Positions 14,501 to 22,323 are shown, numbered from the stretch's first letter. The stretch: DNA of 27,218 nt from an uncultured Candidatus Saccharibacteria bacterium (GCA_937974295.1 CALBWN010000050.1:1-27218), one strand, 5' to 3'. Numbers and translations are program-made. Notes: generated by a model not told the origin, from the sequence alone.

Positions 14501-15685
14501 CTACTTGACGATGTTGGTCACAACACCGGCACCGACTGTGCGGCCACCTTCGCGGATAGCGAAGTCTTGACCTTTGTCCATAGCGATTGGGGCGTTCAAG
14601 GTCACCTTGAAGGTCACTTGGTCGCCTGGCATCACCATTTCCTTGTCGGCAGGGAGCTCAATCTCGCCAGTCACGTCCGTTGTGCGGAAGTAGAACTGTG
14701 GCTTGTAGCCCTTGCTAAATGGTGTGTGGCGGCCACCCTCTTCCTTCTTGAGGATGTAGACTTCCGCCTCAAACTCGGTGTGTGGGGTGAGTGTGCCTGG
14801 AGCGACAATCACCTGACCGCGCTCGATCTGGGTGCGCTCGATACCGCGCAGCAACAGACCAGCGTTGTCACCTGCCTGACCTTGGTCGAGGCTCTTCTTG
14901 AAGGCTTCGACACCAGTCACAACAGAGGTCTGAGTTGGCTTAAGACCAACAATCTCTACTGGGTCGTTGATCTTGATGACACCCTGCTCGATACGACCGG
15001 TTGCAACCGTACCACGACCCTTGATAGAGAAGACATCCTCGATTGGCATCAAGAATGGCTTGTCGAGGTCGCGCTGAGGCAACTCGAAGTAGTCGTCCAT
15101 AGCAGCCACCAGCTCCATCACGGCGTCCTCTGCCTCGGTGTCGCCCTCGAGCGCCTTGGTAGCAGAACCCTTGATGATTGGTGCGTTGTCGCCATCGTAG
15201 CCGTTCTTGGTCAGCAGCTCGCGGACGTCCATCTCAACCAGCTCAACCAACTCTGGGTCGGCCAAGTCCATCTTGTTGAGGAAGACGACGATCTTTGGCA
15301 CGCCAACCTGGTGAGCAAGCAGCACGTGCTCGCGTGTCTGTGGCAATGGACCGTCGTTGGCGGCAACCACCAGCACAGCACCGTCAATCTGAGCGGCACC
15401 AGTAATCATGTTCTTGACGTAGTCGGCGTGACCTGGCATGTCAACGTGCGCGTAGTGGCGCTTCTCCGACTCGTATTCCTGGTGGGAGCTGGCGATGGTA
15501 ATACCGCGTTGCTTCTCCTCAGGAGCGTTGTCGATGTCTTCGTAGTTGCGAGGCTTGTTTACATCGCTTGGAAGACGCTTTGCCAACACGTGAGTGATGG
15601 CAGCCGTTAACGTTGTTTTACCGTGGTCGACGTGACCCATAGTACCAACGTTAATGTGTGGCTTACTTCGATCGAAATCTGCCAT
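14501..15685 (-). CDS. tuf: Elongation factor Tu
   Basis: The protein has 394 residues, standard length. It delivers aminoacyl-tRNA to the ribosome with GTP. G1 GHVDHGKT is at 17-24, switch I contains KQRGITIASSHQEYES, G3 is DMPGH at 82-86 (Met replaces the common Cys), G4 NKMD at 137-140 and G5 GSATKAL near 173. Domains II and III are intact to the end. AGGAG lies about 11 nt before the ATG, rather far. It has a near-consensus promoter and a structured leader of about 90 nt. It is not adjacent to fusA, which lies about 4 kb upstream on the same strand across other operons. Confidence 0.98.
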   Translation of the reverse strand: MADFDRSKPHINVGTMGHVDHGKTTLTAAITHVLAKRLPSDVNKPRNYEDIDNAPEEKQRGITIASSHQEYESEKRHYAHVDMPGHADYVKNMITGAAQIDGAVLVVAANDGPLPQTREHVLLAHQVGVPKIVVFLNKMDLADPELVELVEMDVRELLTKNGYDGDNAPIIKGSATKALEGDTEAEDAVMELVAAMDDYFELPQRDLDKPFLMPIEDVFSIKGRGTVATGRIEQGVIKINDPVEIVGLKPTQTSVVTGVEAFKKSLDQGQAGDNAGLLLRGIERTQIERGQVIVAPGTLTPHTEFEAEVYILKKEEGGRHTPFSKGYKPQFYFRTTDVTGEIELPADKEMVMPGDQVTFKVTLNAPIAMDKGQDFAIREGGRTVGAGVVTNIVK

Positions 15686-15783
15686 GTAGGTAAGTACTCC
15701 TTACTTATGTTAATATTTGGTACGACGCGAGCTACTTGCCGGAGTAGAGACACTACGACAAAACGCGTCGCGCGTTAGGATTT

Positions 15784-15812
15784 ATTATAGGGTGCGGTGG
15801 CAAAAAAGTAAA
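15784..15812 (-). promoter_or_regulatory. Promoter of tuf
   Basis: On the minus strand TTTACT (15807-15812), a 17-nt spacer and TATAAT (15784-15789) match the infA promoter hexamers exactly. It begins 4 nt after the DUF4253 stop. The leader of about 90 nt contains AACGCG-CGA-CGCGTT and CTACT-N6-AGTAG hairpins. Confidence 0.8.
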
Positions 15813-15816
15813 GTAG

Positions 15817-16581
15817 CTAGTCCCACCAAACATACCACTGTCGACTGCCATATACCTGGTTTGCCAAAGCTTCGAAGGTCTCCGACCCTTGATAGACTGC
15901 GTCGCCATATGAAAAATAGAAGAGCTCAACAGCGACTGCCTTAGCATCTGCGTCAGTCTGTGGTGGATGCTCGACGTAATACTCAACAGTGTCATGGCTG
16001 ATTGCGGCAGGTACAGCACCGTACTTTTCATACCAATAGCGTGATACCGCCACCTGGATGGCTGGCTCGGGGCAGTCATTCCAGCCACCCATACAGAGGT
16101 AGGCGAGTGCCTCATAGGGTGCTGTGGTTGGTAGTTTGATAATAATAACCGGATCATCGCTACCTGCCTGGAATGGGCTGATGAAGTCAACCGTAGTAGG
16201 GTCATCATCATGAGGCGACGCCGAGAAGCCCGGCGCAAAATAGTCATATACAGTAGATATGCGCTGATCCTTTTTCGCTGTTTCAGCTGGCAGCTCCTGC
16301 GCGATTTGAGTAAAGAAGGCTGGTACATCAATTGCCTGTGATGCTTCCACGGTGCGCCGCACAAGCTCGGGGACTGTCTGGACGCCAGCGTTCTCTAGGC
16401 CTTCTGTTATCTCATCCAGGATGAGGTCATCGAGCGTCACAATCACTGGCGTGAATCCCTCGCATTTGCCTTGCTCACGTAGCTGTAGGTAGCGCTGCGT
16501 GGCATTAACGACTTCGCATTCTACGTAGTCGACATCGCTCCCAGCAAAGAGTGTTTTGAATCGCTGTATTGTATCTGACAT
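15817..16581 (-). CDS. DUF4253 domain protein
   Basis: The protein has 254 residues and no signal peptide. The C-terminal half carries DUF4253 marks: GGWNDCPEPAIQVAVSRYWYEKYGAVPAAIS, an acidic EYYVEHPPQTDADAKAVAVELF stretch and the closing WYVWWD. The molecular function of this family is not established to my knowledge. The N-terminal half resembles nothing I recognise. The start at 16581 has AGGAGGAAT 4 nt upstream and follows its own extended -10; the in-frame ATG at 16758 would overlap the ABC ATPase gene. No terminator separates it from the tuf promoter, so some read-through into tuf is expected. Confidence 0.8.
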   Translation of the reverse strand: MSDTIQRFKTLFAGSDVDYVECEVVNATQRYLQLREQGKCEGFTPVIVTLDDLILDEITEGLENAGVQTVPELVRRTVEASQAIDVPAFFTQIAQELPAETAKKDQRISTVYDYFAPGFSASPHDDDPTTVDFISPFQAGSDDPVIIIKLPTTAPYEALAYLCMGGWNDCPEPAIQVAVSRYWYEKYGAVPAAISHDTVEYYVEHPPQTDADAKAVAVELFYFSYGDAVYQGSETFEALANQVYGSRQWYVWWD

Positions 16582-16600
16582 ACTATTCCTCCTTGGGCGC

Positions 16601-16609
16601 ATTATAGCA
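16601..16609 (-). promoter_or_regulatory. Extended -10 promoter of the DUF4253 gene
   Basis: On the minus strand TGC-TATAAT (16601-16609) lies in the 40-nt gap after the ABC ATPase gene. It gives a leader of about 13 nt that is almost entirely the AGGAGG ribosome-binding site. Confidence 0.65.
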
Positions 16610-16621
16610 TAGAGGGATGTA

Positions 16622-17350
16622 TCAATTATTACTGAGTGCAGCGAAAAAGGTGCGGACTTTCGGCTGAGCAGAGTGGTTGATAACCTGCGCTGGCGTGTCA
16701 TCTTCGATAGTCTTACCCCCGTCAAGGAAGACAATCCGCGATGCGACATCGCGCGCAAACGACATCTCGTGTGTGACGACGATCATTGTGATCCCTGTTT
16801 CGGCAAGGTGCTTAATAACCGCTAGTACCTCGTCGACCATCTCGGGGTCGAGCGCACTCGTTGGCTCATCAAAGAGCAAGACTTTTGGCTGCATTGCCAA
16901 GGCACGAGCAATCGCTACCCGCTGCTTTTGCCCGCCCGAGAGATGACTCGGGTATTCTTGAGCCTTGGCACGAAGGCCAACCAAGTCGAGCATTTGGAGC
17001 GCCTGACGCTTCGCCTTCGCTCTTGATAGTTTGCGTACCTTGAGTGGCGCTAGCATGATATTTTCGAGCACGGTCATGTGCGGAAAGAGGTTAAACTGCT
17101 GGAAGACCATGCCAAGCTCAGTTCGGGCTTTGTTGAGGTCGGTCGCTGGATTGGTCATCTCAATACCATCAACCCATACTTCCCCGCTTGTCGGCGTCTC
17201 GATCATATTAATACAGCGAAGCAGCGTGCTTTTGCCACCACCGCTCGAGCCCAAGAGAACGACAACCTCTCCCCGCTTGATTGTCAGGTCAATGCCGCGC
17301 AAAACATAATTGTTGCCATAATGCTTGCGGAGCTGCTTGATATTAATCAT
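16622..17350 (-). CDS. Polar amino-acid ABC transporter ATPase (GlnQ/HisP type)
   Basis: The protein has 242 residues and powers import by ATP hydrolysis at the inner face of the membrane. Walker A GSSGGGKST is at 34-42, the Q-loop is at VFQQFNLFPH, the ABC signature LSGGQKQR at 137-144, Walker B VLLFDEPTSALD from 157 and the H-loop VTHEM near 194. This set with LFPHMTVLENI matches the polar amino-acid subfamily. Its start overlaps the permease end by 8 nt. The stop is TGA. It is the last gene of the binding protein-permease-ATPase operon. Confidence 0.93.
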   Translation of the reverse strand: MINIKQLRKHYGNNYVLRGIDLTIKRGEVVVLLGSSGGGKSTLLRCINMIETPTSGEVWVDGIEMTNPATDLNKARTELGMVFQQFNLFPHMTVLENIMLAPLKVRKLSRAKAKRQALQMLDLVGLRAKAQEYPSHLSGGQKQRVAIARALAMQPKVLLFDEPTSALDPEMVDEVLAVIKHLAETGITMIVVTHEMSFARDVASRIVFLDGGKTIEDDTPAQVINHSAQPKVRTFFAALSNN

Positions 17351-18044
17351 GCGCTTTAAGCCTCCTCTCTACTCGATTCATCACCCACGTAAATAGCGTG
17401 GTGAGGGCGAGGTAAATCATTGCAGCGGCGAAGAGCGACTCAAAGGCGGTGGCCGTTTGGAAGCGGATATTATCAGCGCCGCGCATTAGATCGTTCATAC
17501 CAATCCAGCCGACGACTGATGTCTCCTTGAGGAGCGAAATCCCTTCGCTGATCAGTGACGGCAATGACTGCTTGAGTGCTTGAGGCAGGATGATATAACG
17601 CATGGTTTGCCAGCGACTCAAGCCAAGCGAGCGCGCCGCTTCGATTTGCCCCTTATCAATACTCTCTATCCCGCCGCGAATAATCTCAGCAATATACGCA
17701 CCACTATTGATACCAAAGGCAAGGCTTGCAATCCACAATTTTGGCACCCCACGGTAAGAGCCAAATACCACGTAATACATAATGAGTAGCTGCACCAAAG
17801 CGGGTGTGCCACGAATAACTGTGGTGTAGGCATGAGCCACACTCACCCATGGCCGCCAGCGCTGGAGGCGATGTGGTTTGGAGGTGCGAAATGGCTGCCA
17901 GGCAGACTGCTGCATAAGAGCGACAACCAGGCCAATCACAAGCCCAATGATTGTCGAGAAGACGGTGAGAAGGATGGTCACTTCTAGGCCGCGCCACAAG
18001 AATAGATAGCGCTCATCGCCAAAGAGGATATCCCACACATTCAT
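17343..18044 (-). CDS. Polar amino-acid ABC transporter permease
   Basis: The protein has 233 residues with about five membrane helices. The EAA loop EAARSLGLSRWQTMRYIILPQ begins at about 136 and contacts the ATPase. RGTPALVQLLIMYY is typical of the HisM/GlnP family. A basic loop at about 50-68 (PFRTSKPHRLQRWRPW) separates the first and second helices. The start ATG overlaps the TGA stop of the binding-protein gene (ATGA), and the gene's end overlaps the ATPase start, indicating tight translational coupling. Confidence 0.93.
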   Translation of the reverse strand: MNVWDILFGDERYLFLWRGLEVTILLTVFSTIIGLVIGLVVALMQQSAWQPFRTSKPHRLQRWRPWVSVAHAYTTVIRGTPALVQLLIMYYVVFGSYRGVPKLWIASLAFGINSGAYIAEIIRGGIESIDKGQIEAARSLGLSRWQTMRYIILPQALKQSLPSLISEGISLLKETSVVGWIGMNDLMRGADNIRFQTATAFESLFAAAMIYLALTTLFTWVMNRVERRLKAHD

Positions 18045-18859
18045 GGCTGGGCTACTCCAAAGTGTTTTTTGATAAGCTTCTCATAGCGGCCATCGCGCTT
18101 CATTGCGGCAATGCTGGCGTTTACCTCAGCGAGTAGTTTGCTATTACCCTTTTTGATAGCAATGGCGTAGTCTTCGCGTGAGAGGTTGCGCGGCAAGGCA
18201 GCGAGCTGCGGGTTCGTGGCGAGGTATTGCTGAGCTGGCCCATCATCCATAATGGCAGCGTCGATCCGCCGACTACTGAGCTCTTGCACGACACTCGCCG
18301 TCGATTGGAGTTGTACCACCTGTGCTTCACGAATCTTGTGTGCCAGTGTATCGGCTGTGGTGCCAAGCTGTACGCCGATTCGCCTGCCAATGAGGTCATC
18401 ACTGGTGGCAATTGTTGAGCCAGTCTTTGGTACAATTATCTTTTGCGCTGCAGTGTAGTATGTGTGCGAAAACTCAGCATTCTTGCGTCGGTCTGGCGTG
18501 ACAGTCATACCAGCTGCAATGAGGTCGATTCGTCCAGCCTGCAAGGCTGGCAAGAGACCATCAAAGGCGATCTCCTCAATTTGTAACGAACGGTTTGTGT
18601 CCTTAGCAATCTCCCGCACAAGGTCAATATCAAAGCCAACAATCTCCTGCCCCTGCTTATATTCAAACGGCTTAAAGCCAGGATCGGTGCCCAGCACGAG
18701 TGTTTTTTCCAGACCACTGCCAGCAGTCTTGGTGGTAGAGGCTGCTGGGCTCAGCTCGACATCCCAATACATATACCCTAACAAAATTACTACCATAGCA
18801 GCGAAACTCAGCCATGTAAGCCGTGTCAGTCTGAGTTGCCGACGAGTCGATTGTGCCAT
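18041..18859 (-). CDS. Amino-acid ABC transporter substrate-binding protein, membrane-anchored
   Basis: The protein has 272 residues. After a basic N-terminus, residues 15-33 form one hydrophobic helix. There is no cysteine lipobox, so the protein appears held by an uncleaved helix rather than a lipid. The family 3 solute-binding domain starts at about 50: LGTDPGFKPFEY, GFDIDLVREIAKDTN, FDGLLPALQAGRIDLIAAGMTVTPDR and GVQLGTTAD. The ligand is a polar amino acid, but the exact one is not readable. The start at 18859 was chosen because TATACT lies 7 nt upstream and the basic N-terminus begins there; a start at 18895 would lie upstream of that box. Confidence 0.9.
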   Translation of the reverse strand: MAQSTRRQLRLTRLTWLSFAAMVVILLGYMYWDVELSPAASTTKTAGSGLEKTLVLGTDPGFKPFEYKQGQEIVGFDIDLVREIAKDTNRSLQIEEIAFDGLLPALQAGRIDLIAAGMTVTPDRRKNAEFSHTYYTAAQKIIVPKTGSTIATSDDLIGRRIGVQLGTTADTLAHKIREAQVVQLQSTASVVQELSSRRIDAAIMDDGPAQQYLATNPQLAALPRNLSREDYAIAIKKGNSKLLAEVNASIAAMKRDGRYEKLIKKHFGVAQP

Positions 18860-18866
18860 GCATATA

Positions 18867-18895
18867 AGTATAAGCGCTTTGCTAGGCGGATGCAA
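18867..18895 (-). promoter_or_regulatory. Leaderless promoter of the amino-acid importer operon
   Basis: On the minus strand TTGCAT (18890-18895), a 17-nt spacer and TATACT (18867-18872) are followed by 7 nt and the ATG at 18859. The -35 lies 4 nt from the -35 of the divergent small heat-shock gene. Confidence 0.65.
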
Positions 18896-18899
18896 GTAC

Positions 18900-18928
18900 T
18901 TGTATTGTTCTATTTACCGCGCTATGAT
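18900..18928 (+). promoter_or_regulatory. Promoter of the small heat-shock gene
   Basis: TTGTAT (18900-18905), a 17-nt spacer and TATGAT (18923-18928) form a sigma-70 promoter. No CIRCE element (TTAGCACTC-N9-GAGTGCTAA) was seen here, so HrcA control is not supported. The leader ends with AAGGAGG before the ATG. Confidence 0.7.
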
Positions 18929-18962
18929 AAGAATACAAAAGCAACACACAAGGAGGCACCCT

Positions 18963-19403
18963 ATGAGTAGTCTTACAAAATACAATCCATTTGAGGAATT
19001 GCGCGCATTGCAGCGGCAGCTGTTTGACAATCCCTTTACCACGACACTCAGCCAAGCTGTCGCAACTGATGTCTATACGGTAGATAATACACTGGTTGTT
19101 GAAGCGCACGTGCCAAACTTTGCCGAGGAAGACCTCGATGTAAGCCTTGACAATGGTGCACTCGTTATTCGCGGCGAACGGCACGAAAAAACCGAGGACA
19201 AACAGCGCAACTACGTCGTTCGTGAGAGCAGCACAAGCTTCTGCCGTCGTGTACAGGTACCAGATGGTAGCGATGTTGAGCAGATTAAGGCCCATCTGGA
19301 GGACGGCATCTTGAGGGTAACGGTACCACTGAAGCCGCTACCTGCGCCGCAAAAAATTGCCGTCAAGAAAATAGCCAAGCACGATAAGAAAACGAAAAAG
19401 TAG
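18963..19403 (+). CDS. Small heat-shock protein (Hsp20/alpha-crystallin)
   Basis: The protein has 146 residues, a normal size. The N-terminal arm (YNPFEELRALQRQLFDN) leads into an alpha-crystallin domain of about 34-123, with LVVEAHVPNFAEEDLDVSL, GALVIRGERH and the closing DGILRVTVP. The C-terminal tail is lysine-rich (KKIAKHDKKTKK). It holds unfolded proteins in an ATP-independent way. The start at 18963 follows AAGGAGGCACCCT; the frame is open further upstream but overlaps the promoter and the divergent operon. It is a single-gene unit. Confidence 0.95.
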   Translation: MSSLTKYNPFEELRALQRQLFDNPFTTTLSQAVATDVYTVDNTLVVEAHVPNFAEEDLDVSLDNGALVIRGERHEKTEDKQRNYVVRESSTSFCRRVQVPDGSDVEQIKAHLEDGILRVTVPLKPLPAPQKIAVKKIAKHDKKTKK

Positions 19404-19426
19404 TACAAACTATAGCCTTGCGCCAA

Positions 19427-19454
19427 CAAAAGCTGGCATATACGTCGGCTTTTG
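19427..19454 (+). terminator. Terminator of the small heat-shock gene
   Basis: CAAAAGCTGGC (19427-19437) and GTCGGCTTTTG (19444-19454) form an 11-bp stem with two G-T pairs and a 6-nt loop. The T tract downstream is weak. Confidence 0.6.
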
Positions 19455-19493
19455 CGTACTATTCACCATTCCCTCACGCTAAAACAAAATAAT

Positions 19494-19520
19494 AAAACAC
19501 CCCTATAATAGAGGTGTTTT
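19494..19520 (-). terminator. Terminator of fusA
   Basis: AAAACACC (19494-19501) pairs with GGTGTTTT (19513-19520), with CTA/TAG pairing inside after one mismatch. On the minus strand the stem continues into ATTATTTTG. It is 21 nt after the fusA stop. Confidence 0.8.
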
Positions 19521-19541
19521 ATAGAGATGATACAAGAAGGC

Positions 19542-21635
19542 TTACTTACTGCGCTTCTCGATGATCTCCTGCGCCACGTTTGGTGGGACTTCCTCATAGT
19601 GGGCAAGCTCCATCGTGCTGGCAGCTCGGCCCTGCGACATCGAGCGGATGTCGCTGGTGTAGCCAAACATGTTTGCCAGTGGCACAATAGCCTTGACGAG
19701 CTTCGCGCCGCCCATCAAGTCTTCCATTGCCTCAATGCGGCCCCGGCGGCTATTGAGGTCGCCAATGATATCACCCATGAATTCCTCAGGTGTTGTTACC
19801 TCAACCTTCATCACTGGCTCGAGCAAGACTGGGTTGGCCTTCTTGATACCTTCGCGGGCAGCCAAGTGGGCAGCCAAGTTGAAGGCGAGCTCGCTTGAGT
19901 CAACATCGTGGTAACTTCCGTCGTACAAGGTCGCCTTGACGTCAACAACTGGATAACCAGCAATCACACCGCCATCGAGTGTCTCCTTAATACCCTTCTG
20001 CACAGCCGGGCGGTACTCTTGTGGCACCACACCACCCTTGATTTCGTCGAAGAATTCGTAGCCCTTGCCTGGCTCGTTCGGCTCAAAGCGCACCCAGACA
20101 TCACCGTATTGGCCACGACCACCAGACTGCTTGGCATGCTTACCCTGTGCCTCAGCCGTGCCCTTGATGGTCTCGCGGTAGGCGACTTGCGGCTCACCAA
20201 CATTGGCCTCAACGTTAAACTCGCGCTTCATGCGGTCGATCAAAATCTCCAGATGGAGCTCACCCATACCGCTCATGATAGTCTGGCCTGTCTCTTCGTC
20301 GGTGTAGACACGGAAGGTTGGGTCTTCCTCGGCCAGGCGCTGCAAGGCAATACCCATCTTTTCTTGGTCGGCCTTGGTCTTGGGCTCCACCGCGATCGAT
20401 ACCGGTGGCTCAGGGAAGCTAATTGCCTCAAGAGCAATTGGGTGCGCTTGATCGCACAAGGTATGCCCCGTGAAGGTACCCTTCAGGCCTACCACAGCAG
20501 CAATGTCACCAGCACCCACGCTGTCGATCTCTTCGCGCTTGTCGGCGTGCATCCGGACGATGCGCCCCACACGCTCCTTCTCACCCGTCGTTGTGTTGAG
20601 GACGTAGCTACCAGCAGTCAAGCGACCACTGTAGACGCGGATAAAGATCAGCTTACCAACGAATGGGTCGGCAGCCAGCTTGAAGGCCAGTGCGGTCATT
20701 GGCTGCTTGTCATCAGGTGTGCGGCTTACTTCGTCGCCAGTCTTGGGGTTCTTGCCCCAGATTTCACCAACATCAAGCGGGCTTGACAGGTAATCAACCA
20801 TCAAGTCAAGCACCTTCTCGACGATCACACCGCGACCATCACCACCCGTCACCAAGAAGAAGTCACCAGCCAAGACACGTTGGCGCAGCGCTGCCTTGAG
20901 CTCGTCAATAGTAATGGCATCCTCACCTTCGTCGAGGAACTTCATCATCAGGTCGTCATCAGCCTCAACAGCGTTCTCGACGAGCAGGCTACGAGCCCGC
21001 TTTGCCTTCTCGAGCATATCAGCTGGGATCTCGCCCACCTTAAGCTCATGGTCGGTATAGTCATCATAGGTGTAAGCCTTCATGTCAATGAGGTCTACCA
21101 CACCACAGACATCCTTCTCAAAGCCAATTGGCAGGTGGATTGGGAAGGCTTGTTTGCTCAGGCGGCTATGGATCGACTCGATCGACTTGTAGAAGTCGCC
21201 ACCAGTCTGATTGATCTTGTTGATAAAGCAGATGCGTGGCACACCGTATTTGTTAGCTTGGCGCCACACGGTCTCACTCTGGGCTTCTACCCCCATCTTG
21301 CCATCAAAGACTGTCACTGCGCCGTCGAGTACACGCAGGCTACGCTCCACCTCGGCGGTAAAGTCGATGTGCCCAGGGGTATCGATGATGTTAATCTTGT
21401 GGCCCTTCCAAAAGCAGGTCACTGCTGCAGAGGTAATGGTAATACCACGCTCTTTTTCTTGGCTCATCCAGTCGGTGGTGGCACCACCATCATCACCGCG
21501 CACGGTACCAATCTTGTGGTTAATACCGGTGCGGTACAAAATACCTTCTGTCGTCGTCGTCTTGCCGGCGTCGATATGGGCAATAATACCAATGTTGCGA
21601 AAGTCCTGCAGAGGGACATCCTTGGGGGTTGCCAT
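19542..21635 (-). CDS. fusA: Elongation factor G with altered G4 and G5 motifs
   Basis: The protein has 697 residues and all five EF-G domains. It should drive translocation. G1 AHIDAGKT is at 19-26, switch I has KERGITITSAA, and G3 is DTPGH at 85-89. The guanine-specificity motif NKxD reads NKIN at 139-142 (Asn142 codon AAT at 21210-21212). The G5 region, normally near CGSAFKNKG, reads TGGDGRG around 263-269. Domain IV keeps QSGGRGQYGDVW and GYPVVDVKATLYDGSYHDVDSSE. The ATG has GAAGGAG 6 nt upstream. It is a single-gene unit, away from tuf and rpsL/rpsG. Confidence 0.96.
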   Translation of the reverse strand: MATPKDVPLQDFRNIGIIAHIDAGKTTTTEGILYRTGINHKIGTVRGDDGGATTDWMSQEKERGITITSAAVTCFWKGHKINIIDTPGHIDFTAEVERSLRVLDGAVTVFDGKMGVEAQSETVWRQANKYGVPRICFINKINQTGGDFYKSIESIHSRLSKQAFPIHLPIGFEKDVCGVVDLIDMKAYTYDDYTDHELKVGEIPADMLEKAKRARSLLVENAVEADDDLMMKFLDEGEDAITIDELKAALRQRVLAGDFFLVTGGDGRGVIVEKVLDLMVDYLSSPLDVGEIWGKNPKTGDEVSRTPDDKQPMTALAFKLAADPFVGKLIFIRVYSGRLTAGSYVLNTTTGEKERVGRIVRMHADKREEIDSVGAGDIAAVVGLKGTFTGHTLCDQAHPIALEAISFPEPPVSIAVEPKTKADQEKMGIALQRLAEEDPTFRVYTDEETGQTIMSGMGELHLEILIDRMKREFNVEANVGEPQVAYRETIKGTAEAQGKHAKQSGGRGQYGDVWVRFEPNEPGKGYEFFDEIKGGVVPQEYRPAVQKGIKETLDGGVIAGYPVVDVKATLYDGSYHDVDSSELAFNLAAHLAAREGIKKANPVLLEPVMKVEVTTPEEFMGDIIGDLNSRRGRIEAMEDLMGGAKLVKAIVPLANMFGYTSDIRSMSQGRAASTMELAHYEEVPPNVAQEIIEKRSK

Positions 21636-21695
21636 AGGGGGCTCCTTCTCTCCTTACGTGTTTTTTAGCATGAGTAATACAACTCTCAACGATTG

Positions 21696-21704
21696 ATTAT
21701 AGCA
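21696..21704 (-). promoter_or_regulatory. Extended -10 promoter of fusA
   Basis: On the minus strand TGC-TATAAT (21696-21704) gives a predicted start near 21689 and a leader of about 54 nt ending in GAAGGAG. The same TGC-TATAAT text precedes the DUF4253 gene. Confidence 0.65.
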
Positions 21705-21762
21705 TGGATTGGGTGTGGGCGGTAGAGTAATTATCACCCCTGATGAGTCCACCTGCCCCCTG

Positions 21763-22287
21763 CTAGCCAGGGAGCCGTTCGCCGTTTTTTGACCACACGC
21801 CGTAGCGGTCTGGCGCGGTGGTGCGCATTGCTTGAGGTACGGCATCGTACTCACCTGGCGGTAAGCCGCTTGTATTGATATAAAGTAGCTTGTATTCGGT
21901 TTGCTGAGCATTGGTGATGTAGAGGTAGGTGTTGTTAGTTCCATCAGTGGTACTACCCTGTGTGACGCTGGGGAGCGTGGTAATGTAGGCTGGCACCAAT
22001 TGGCGCAAGAATGTGGCGCTATCGCGGCGCTGGTAAGTGGGGGTGGCACTACCAGCAGTCTGAGCAACCGGGTATGCACCATTTTTGGTATAGTAGCGAT
22101 CAAGTGCTTGGCGCATTGCTGTGAGGTCGGCTACGCGAGTCCGTCCCTGTGCACCGGCTTGGATACGTTGGTACGAGACGAGTGTTAATGTAGCAAGGAT
22201 GGCAATAATGACGATCACAACCAACAGCTCTACCACAGTGTAGCCAGCCTGTTTTTTCTGCATCAACGGATTATTCATAGTGCTCAT
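21763..22287 (-). CDS. Type IV pilin-like protein
   Basis: The protein has 174 residues. A short leader ends in KKQAG, followed by YTVVELLVVIVIIAILATLTLVSYQ. This is the class III prepilin signal, with cleavage after Gly15 and Glu at position 5 of the mature chain. The mature N-terminal helix should anchor it until assembly. The globular part is rich in Thr, Gln and Ala and carries no obvious cysteine pair. The start at 22287 was chosen because TATAAT lies 7 nt upstream; the in-frame ATG at 22323 lies before the promoter. Other pilus genes (pilB, pilC, pilD, pilT) are not in the window. It is divergent from a membrane-anchored protein gene. Confidence 0.88.
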   Translation of the reverse strand: MSTMNNPLMQKKQAGYTVVELLVVIVIIAILATLTLVSYQRIQAGAQGRTRVADLTAMRQALDRYYTKNGAYPVAQTAGSATPTYQRRDSATFLRQLVPAYITTLPSVTQGSTTDGTNNTYLYITNAQQTEYKLLYINTSGLPPGEYDAVPQAMRTTAPDRYGVWSKNGERLPG

Positions 22288-22294
22288 GCTTTGC

Positions 22295-22323
22295 ATTATA
22301 CGAAGTGCAGTGCGTTTGCGCAA
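22295..22323 (-). promoter_or_regulatory. Leaderless promoter of the pilin gene
   Basis: On the minus strand TTGCGC (22318-22323), a 17-nt spacer and TATAAT (22295-22300) are followed by 7 nt and the ATG at 22287. Confidence 0.65.

Noticed and set aside
14435..15610. A long plus-strand open frame opposite tuf (391 codons)
   Set aside because: It is the antisense shadow of EF-Tu, rich in W, H and L as expected for such shadows. Similar shadows oppose fusA, rpoA, rpoC and GH32.
18930..18962. Possible CIRCE element before Hsp20
   Set aside because: No GAGTGCTAA-type inverted repeat is present. Only the sigma-70 boxes and ribosome-binding site are seen.
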